From Thermoplasmata archaeon (GTDB lineage: Archaea; Thermoplasmatota; Thermoplasmata; Lutacidiplasmatales; UBA184), in contig JASIDM010000118.1 of the NCBI GenBank assembly GCA_030044695.1, positions 1 through 9,866 on the forward strand: 9,866 nucleotides of DNA, read 5' to 3'. The notes beneath the pieces were generated by a model. It made no database searches. It had not been told where the DNA came from and saw nothing but the letters and a program-made list of their open reading frames with translations. Positions 6,391 to 9,866 of the stretch are shown piece after piece (within the stretch, counting starts at the first letter, position 1; each line of letters opens with the position of its first letter). The translations under genes and the position numbers were made by a program.

Positions 6391-7266
6391 GTGGCCCGTC
6401 TGACGAGCTTCGCCGACGCCTCGGCGAGCTTCGAGGAGGCCGAGTTCGTCCTCCTCGGCGTCCCGTTCGATCGCACGACGTCGTTCCGTCCCGGAGCGCG
6501 CTTCGGCCCGGACTCGATCCGGCACCACTCCTGGAACTTCGAGTCGTACGACCTCGAGACGGGCGTCGACCTTGCCGAGGCGAAGATCCACGATCTCGGC
6601 AACACCGACGAGTTCGGCAGCGCGGAGGAGATGGTCCGGGCCGTCCGCGACGAGCTGCGGCCCGTGTACCGGGCCGGCAAGTTCCCGATCCTGCTGGGCG
6701 GCGACCACGCCTGTGCCCCGCCGTCCGTCGAGGCGTACCCCGACGACGCGCCGAGCCTCGGGGTCCTGTACCTGGACGCCCACCTCGACTTCCGGTCGAG
6801 CTACCTCGGCGACGCCCGGAGCCACGCCTGCTCCGCGCGCCGGATCGTCGAGAAGGTCGGCGCCCGCAACGTCGTGGTCCTCGGCGTCCGCTCCGTCTCC
6901 AAGGACGAGATCGACGACAACCGCGCGATCGGGATGCCGTTCGTGACGGCGCACGAGATCGCCCGCGACGGGATCCAGGCGTCGGTGCAGCGCGCCCTCA
7001 ACATGCTGAAGACCGAGCGCCTGTACATCTCCCTCGACATCGACGCGATCGACCCCGCCTACGCCGGCGCCACCGGCACGCCGGAGCCGTTCGGCCTCAC
7101 CCCCCGCGACGTGAAGCACGTGCTCGACCTGGCCGCCCCGCGCCTCGCCGGGCTCGACATCATGGAGGTCGCGCCCCCCTACGACCAGGGGAACACGAGC
7201 GCCCTGGCCGCCCGTCTCGCCCGCGAGGCGATGGTCCGCGTGATCGCCTCGCGCCGGGCGCGCTAG
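6391..7266 (+). CDS. speB: Agmatinase-family ureohydrolase
   Basis: This binuclear manganese enzyme of the arginase/agmatinase superfamily hydrolyses a guanidino group to an amine plus urea. It is 291 residues, a typical length. All six metal ligands are visible: His106 in LLGGDH, Asp129, His131 and Asp133 in DAHLD, and Asp216 and Asp218 in SLDIDAIDP. Downstream GTPEPFGLTPRDV (229-241) and LDIMEVAPPYD (255-265) match agmatinases better than arginases, as does YLGDARSHACSARRI (138-152). In archaea the substrate may be agmatine or N1-aminopropylagmatine, giving putrescine or spermidine; the sequence cannot decide. The GTG start directly precedes the conserved N-terminus and lies about 25 bp after a TATA-like box, without a Shine-Dalgarno. 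It is followed after 19 nt by bud32, which does have a Shine-Dalgarno, so a two-gene operon is likely. The symbol is by family, not proven activity. Confidence 0.88.
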   Translation: MARLTSFADASASFEEAEFVLLGVPFDRTTSFRPGARFGPDSIRHHSWNFESYDLETGVDLAEAKIHDLGNTDEFGSAEEMVRAVRDELRPVYRAGKFPILLGGDHACAPPSVEAYPDDAPSLGVLYLDAHLDFRSSYLGDARSHACSARRIVEKVGARNVVVLGVRSVSKDEIDDNRAIGMPFVTAHEIARDGIQASVQRALNMLKTERLYISLDIDAIDPAYAGATGTPEPFGLTPRDVKHVLDLAAPRLAGLDIMEVAPPYDQGNTSALAARLAREAMVRVIASRRAR

Positions 7267-7273
7267 CGGGACC

Positions 7274-7278
7274 GGAGG
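7274..7278 (+). promoter_or_regulatory. Shine-Dalgarno site for bud32
   Basis: GGAGG lies 7 nt before the ATG at 7286, in the 19-nt gap after the agmatinase stop. It supports that start and expression as a downstream operon gene, in contrast to the Shine-Dalgarno-free first gene. Confidence 0.75.
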
Positions 7279-7285
7279 ACCCCTC

Positions 7286-7942
7286 ATGGCCGCCCCCGAC
7301 GAGCTCTCCGGTCGGCCGGTCTCCGAGGGGGCCGAAGCGGTCCTCCGCGCCGTCGACTGGCTGGGCTTCCGGGCGGTGCTCAAGTCCCGGGGATCGAAGA
7401 AGTACCGGCCCAAGGCGCTGGACGAGCGCCTGCGCCGCGAGCGGACCCGCACCGAGGCGAGGCTGCTGGTCGAGGCCCGCCGGCTGGGGGTCCGCACGCC
7501 GATCGTCTACGACCTGGACCTGGAGCGGTGCCAGCTCGTCCTGGAGGAGCTGCCGGGACCGACCCTCAAGGCGGTGCTGCAGGACCCGAACGTGGCGCCG
7601 ACCGACCTCGCCAAGGCCCTCGAGACGTTCGGGCGAGCCCTGGGGCGGCTGCACGCGGGGCGGATCTCCCACGGCGACCTGACGAGCTCCAACGTCCTCC
7701 TCCCGGACGGAGCCGCCGGACCGGTCGCCTTCCTGGACCTCTCCATGGGTTCGCGCAACGCTGGCCTCGAGGAGCTGGGGATCGACCTGCACCTGGTCGA
7801 GGAGGACCTGAAGGCGCTGAGCCCGCGGGCTCCGAGCCTGCTGCGGGCGTTCCACGCCGGCTACGCCGAAGGGAACCCCGCCGGCGCCCGGGAGGTCCGG
7901 GCGCGGGCGAAGGCGATCCGGGGCCGCGTCCGGTACGCCTAG
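7286..7942 (+). CDS. bud32: KEOPS complex kinase/ATPase Bud32 (stand-alone)
   Basis: Bud32 is the small atypical kinase of the KEOPS complex, which makes the universal t6A modification at position 37 of ANN-decoding tRNAs; it stimulates the Kae1 subunit. It is 218 residues and is not fused to Kae1. Hallmarks in order are EGAEA (14-18), the ATP lysine Lys33 in VLKSRGSKKYRPKALD, the family-specific RRERTRTEARLL with helix-C Glu57, the catalytic HGDLTSSN with Asp131 and Asn136, and a basic C-terminal RGR (212-214). The metal-binding DFG of most Bud32 proteins reads DLSMG here (Asp151 kept). The following EDKxxDL region reads EELGIDL. The essential charged residues are otherwise intact, so it is probably functional. 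No kae1 gene is in the window. It is the second gene after the agmatinase, and its end is only 9 bp from the end of the convergent nnr gene. Confidence 0.93.
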   Translation: MAAPDELSGRPVSEGAEAVLRAVDWLGFRAVLKSRGSKKYRPKALDERLRRERTRTEARLLVEARRLGVRTPIVYDLDLERCQLVLEELPGPTLKAVLQDPNVAPTDLAKALETFGRALGRLHAGRISHGDLTSSNVLLPDGAAGPVAFLDLSMGSRNAGLEELGIDLHLVEEDLKALSPRAPSLLRAFHAGYAEGNPAGAREVRARAKAIRGRVRYA

Positions 7943-7951
7943 GCCGGGCGG

Positions 7952-9460
7952 TCAACCGGCCCGACGGGCCCGCGCGAGCCCGGCGGCGAGGGCCGCCGGG
8001 AGCTCCTCGAGGAGATCGGTCGCCGTCAGGCCGAAGCTGCGGCGGGAGGCCGCGACGATCCCGGCCTCGCCGACCCAGTACGTCGCGAGGCGGCCGGCGG
8101 CGAACGGCTCGACCCCGCTGCCCAGCAGGCTGGTGAGGACGCCGGCGAGGACGTCGCCGACGCCCCCGACCGTCATCGCCGGGTGGTGGTGGTGGTTCTC
8201 GGCGACCGACTGACCGTCCGTGACGAGGTCCGGCTCGCCTTTGGCGACCAGGAGCAGACGCGACCGGGCCGCGGCGCGCATCGCTTCCGTCCGTCGCGGG
8301 GCCGGCGCGAGCGGGGTCGACGGGTCCGTCGCGGCGAACCACCGGGCGAACTCGCCGGCGTTCGGCGTGGCGGCGAGGGGCGCGGTCGCCCCGGCGGTCC
8401 TCGCCTCCGCCGCTGGCAGCGCGGCGAGGCCGTCGGCGTCGACGACCATCGGAACCGATCCCGCGAGCTCCTGCTCCAGCGACCGCAGCGCCTGGAGCGT
8501 CTGCGGCGCGGCCCCGGCGCCCATCCCGAGGGCGATCGCGGCCGGGGGCGCGGCGCGCACCTCCGTGAGGAGGTCCGCCACGTCCGCCGGGCCGAACCGA
8601 CCCGAGCCGACGGGTCGGACGACCAGGTTGGGCGAGAACCCCTGCACGAGCTCCGCAGCCCCCCGCGGAGCGAGGACCGTCGCCCGCTCGGCGCCCGACC
8701 GCAGGGCCGCGAGCGCGGCGAGCGCTGGCGCGCCGGCGTAGGGCCCTCCGCCGATGACGAGCACCCTCGCCGAACGGCCCCGGTCGCTCGTGCCGTTGGG
8801 GGAACGGAAGAAGGCGAACTCCCCGGGCCCGGTCCGCTGCCACGCCTCGACGGGGATCCCGATGTCCCGGACGACGACCTCGCCCGCCGTGGCGGGGTTC
8901 ATCTCCTGCTTGATCGCCGTGAGCGTGACGGTCCAGCTGGCCCGGATCCCCTCGGGGCTCCTCGTGCCCGTCGGCAGGTCGACCGCCAGCACGGGGGCCC
9001 CGCTAGCCCGAACGACCTCCACGGCCTCGCGGATCGGGGAGCGCAGGGTGCCGGCCTGGCCGGTGCCGAGGAGCGCGTCGACGACGAGCGGCATCGAGGC
9101 GAGCTCCTCCTGCCGCGGTACGGCGATGTGGATGGGGAGCCGGTGCTCGATCCTATCGAAGCAGCGTCGCGCCGAGCGGGAGCGGATCTCCACCGGTGGG
9201 CGGGTCAGCCAGACCTCGGGGGAGTACCCCCACTGGTGGAGGTAGAAGGCGGCGCAGGTGCCGTCGCCGCCGTTGTTGCCGGTCGATGCGACGATCGCCA
9301 CGCGGGCCGGCGGCGGCGGAAGGTGCCGCGTCGCCTCCTCGGCGACGGCCCGGCCGGCGTTCTCCATCAGGGCGTCGAGCGAGACCCCGAGCGCGACGGC
9401 GTTGAGCTCGACGGCCCGGGCCTCGTCGGCCGAGAGCGGGCGCGGAGCGGCGGCCCACAT
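7952..9460 (-). CDS. nnr: Bifunctional NAD(P)H-hydrate epimerase / ADP-dependent NAD(P)HX dehydratase
   Basis: This enzyme repairs hydrated, inactive NADH and NADPH: the N-terminal domain interconverts R and S epimers and the C-terminal domain dehydrates the S form using ADP. It is 502 residues, as for bacterial and archaeal Nnr. The epimerase half (about 1-220) has MENAGRAVA (32-40), GNNGGDG (61-67), VDALLGTG (127-134) and AVDLPTG (159-165). The ribokinase-like half has VIGGGPYAGAPALA (235-248), LGMGAG (311-316), VDADGL (340-345), TPNAGEF (365-371) and GGVGDVLAG (432-440) with catalytic Asp436. That last motif is usually GGTGD, so Val replaces Thr. Four consecutive His (423-426) precede it where N-x-TGNP is common. 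The ATG lies 7 nt after the aIF1A stop, so the two are cotranscribed. No good Shine-Dalgarno is visible, which suggests coupling. Confidence 0.95.
   Translation of the reverse strand: MWAAAPRPLSADEARAVELNAVALGVSLDALMENAGRAVAEEATRHLPPPPARVAIVASTGNNGGDGTCAAFYLHQWGYSPEVWLTRPPVEIRSRSARRCFDRIEHRLPIHIAVPRQEELASMPLVVDALLGTGQAGTLRSPIREAVEVVRASGAPVLAVDLPTGTRSPEGIRASWTVTLTAIKQEMNPATAGEVVVRDIGIPVEAWQRTGPGEFAFFRSPNGTSDRGRSARVLVIGGGPYAGAPALAALAALRSGAERATVLAPRGAAELVQGFSPNLVVRPVGSGRFGPADVADLLTEVRAAPPAAIALGMGAGAAPQTLQALRSLEQELAGSVPMVVDADGLAALPAAEARTAGATAPLAATPNAGEFARWFAATDPSTPLAPAPRRTEAMRAAARSRLLLVAKGEPDLVTDGQSVAENHHHHPAMTVGGVGDVLAGVLTSLLGSGVEPFAAGRLATYWVGEAGIVAASRRSFGLTATDLLEELPAALAAGLARARRAG
8182..8196. 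repeat. Five-unit GGT trinucleotide run inside nnr
   Basis: Five perfect GGT units on the plus strand correspond to the tandem CAC codons encoding the His423-His426 run of the dehydratase domain. It is a short simple repeat at a functionally sensitive loop. It is the only microsatellite-like run I noticed in the window. Confidence 0.7.
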
Positions 9461-9467
9461 GTCGGGC

Positions 9468-9866
9468 CTAGGTCGGAGGGGTCCCTTCGGACGCGGGCTC
9501 CGGCGCGAGGAAGGTGCTCATCGACTCCGGCAGGAGGTTGCGGCGCTGGAGGTACTGCGACTGGGTCCGACTGTAGCGGAACAGGATGTCCGCCTTCCCC
9601 TCCTGGAACCCCCAGGGACGCAGGATCAGCAGGTCCCCCTCGCGGATCCACATTTTCTTCTTCATCTTCCCGGTGATCCGGCCCATCCGCGAGGTGTTGT
9701 CCTCGCACATCACGCGGATCCTCGCCGCCCCGAGCAGCTGACTGGCGATGCCGAAGACCTCGCCCCGCGCGCGACGCGGGAGCGGGAGCCGGCCGACCTC
9801 CTCGCCGCCCTCCAGGACCTCGACCGTCGGGGCCGCCTCCTCGGGCGCGGCGTTCGGTCGCGGGGC
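9468..9866 (-). CDS. eif1A: Translation initiation factor aIF1A, 5' end cut by the window
   Basis: This OB-fold factor binds the ribosomal A site and promotes scanning and start-codon selection with aIF1; it is the archaeal homologue of eIF1A and bacterial IF1. The minus-strand frame stays open to the right edge without a start codon, so 132 residues are visible. The OB-fold core is unmistakable: GEVFGIASQLLGAARIRVMC, EDNTSRMGRITGKMKKKMWI, REGDLLILRPWGFQ, then the helix KADILFRYSRTQSQYLQRRN. A GTG at 9713-9711 lies inside the conserved RIRVMCEDN strand and cannot be the start. About 40 residues precede the GEVFG strand, mostly acidic and Pro/Ala-rich, and a tail of roughly 20 (from LLPESM to the end) follows the helix. 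Both are longer than in compact archaeal factors of about 100-115 residues. The gene leads an operon with nnr. Confidence 0.95.
   Translation of the reverse strand, partial: APRPNAAPEEAAPTVEVLEGGEEVGRLPLPRRARGEVFGIASQLLGAARIRVMCEDNTSRMGRITGKMKKKMWIREGDLLILRPWGFQEGKADILFRYSRTQSQYLQRRNLLPESMSTFLAPEPASEGTPPT

Noticed and set aside
5607..7682. A 691-codon plus-strand frame across MFS, agmatinase and bud32
   Set aside because: It overlaps three genes with clear family motifs, and its Arg/Pro/Gly-rich translation resembles no protein family.
7943..7951. Transcription terminator between bud32 and nnr
   Set aside because: The convergent genes are separated by only 9 GC-rich bases, with no T-run or hairpin.
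8183..9676. A 497-codon plus-strand open frame opposite nnr and aIF1A
   Set aside because: Nnr and aIF1A motifs are intact on the minus strand; this frame is a GC-driven shadow.
9711..9713. GTG at 9713-9711 as the aIF1A start
   Set aside because: It falls inside the conserved RIRVMCEDN strand; the conserved GEVFG strand lies upstream in the same open frame.
1..9866. CRISPR array, insertion sequence, tRNA or rRNA gene, defence island
   Set aside because: Gene spacing is under about 105 bp throughout, no direct repeats with spacers or terminal inverted repeats are visible, and every large open region is assigned to a metabolic or housekeeping family.
1..9866. Haloarchaeal origin suggested by the high GC content
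   Set aside because: The proteins are Arg- and Ala-rich but lack the strong Asp/Glu surface excess of haloarchaeal proteomes.

Overview
This is a dense, very GC-rich (about 70% or more by eye) piece of an archaeal chromosome carrying nine protein genes. Two of them, a thiolase and aIF1A, run off the window edges. The archaeal assignment rests on translation factor aIF1A, a stand-alone Bud32 kinase of the KEOPS tRNA-modification complex, a thiolase–DUF35 zinc-ribbon pair, and TATA-like boxes 25-35 bp upstream of genes that lack Shine-Dalgarno sites. The proteins are not strongly acidic, so a haloarchaeon is unlikely. A high-GC heterotrophic lineage such as a member of Thermoplasmatota is my best guess, but it is unproven.

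Layout. (1) Positions 1-3071, plus strand: SCP2/archaeal-type thiolase (5' end missing), DUF35 zinc-ribbon/OB-fold protein, and AMP-forming acyl-CoA ligase, in a tight operon (6-nt gap, then a 4-nt GTGA overlap). (2) Positions 3068-5050, minus strand: enoyl-CoA hydratase followed by acyl-CoA dehydrogenase (3-nt gap). This operon converges on the ligase, and the two stop codons overlap in a shared CTAG. Together regions 1 and 2 supply activation, dehydrogenation, hydration and thiolysis of acyl-CoAs. No 3-hydroxyacyl-CoA dehydrogenase is in view. (3) Positions 5051-5154: a divergent promoter region, the largest gap in the window, with a perfect 8-bp inverted repeat abutting a TATA-like box. (4) Positions 5155-6369, plus: an MFS transporter of unknown substrate. 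(5) Positions 6391-7942, plus: an agmatinase-family ureohydrolase and Bud32. The probable promoter of this pair overlaps the MFS stop codon. (6) Positions 7952-9866, minus: aIF1A (5' end missing) followed after 7 nt by a bifunctional NAD(P)HX epimerase/dehydratase, converging on bud32 with only 9 bp between them.

The left half reads as fatty-acid or short-chain acyl-CoA catabolism, although the thiolase–DUF35 pair is also the type used with HMG-CoA synthase in the archaeal mevalonate pathway. The right half is housekeeping: polyamine metabolism, the t6A kinase, nicotinamide cofactor repair and translation initiation. I see no mobile element, CRISPR array, RNA gene or clear defence system. Nothing here amounts to a convincing new system. 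The best leads are the palindrome in the divergent promoter, the thiolase–DUF35–acyl-CoA ligase arrangement, the divergent metal-binding motif in Bud32, and the tails on aIF1A.
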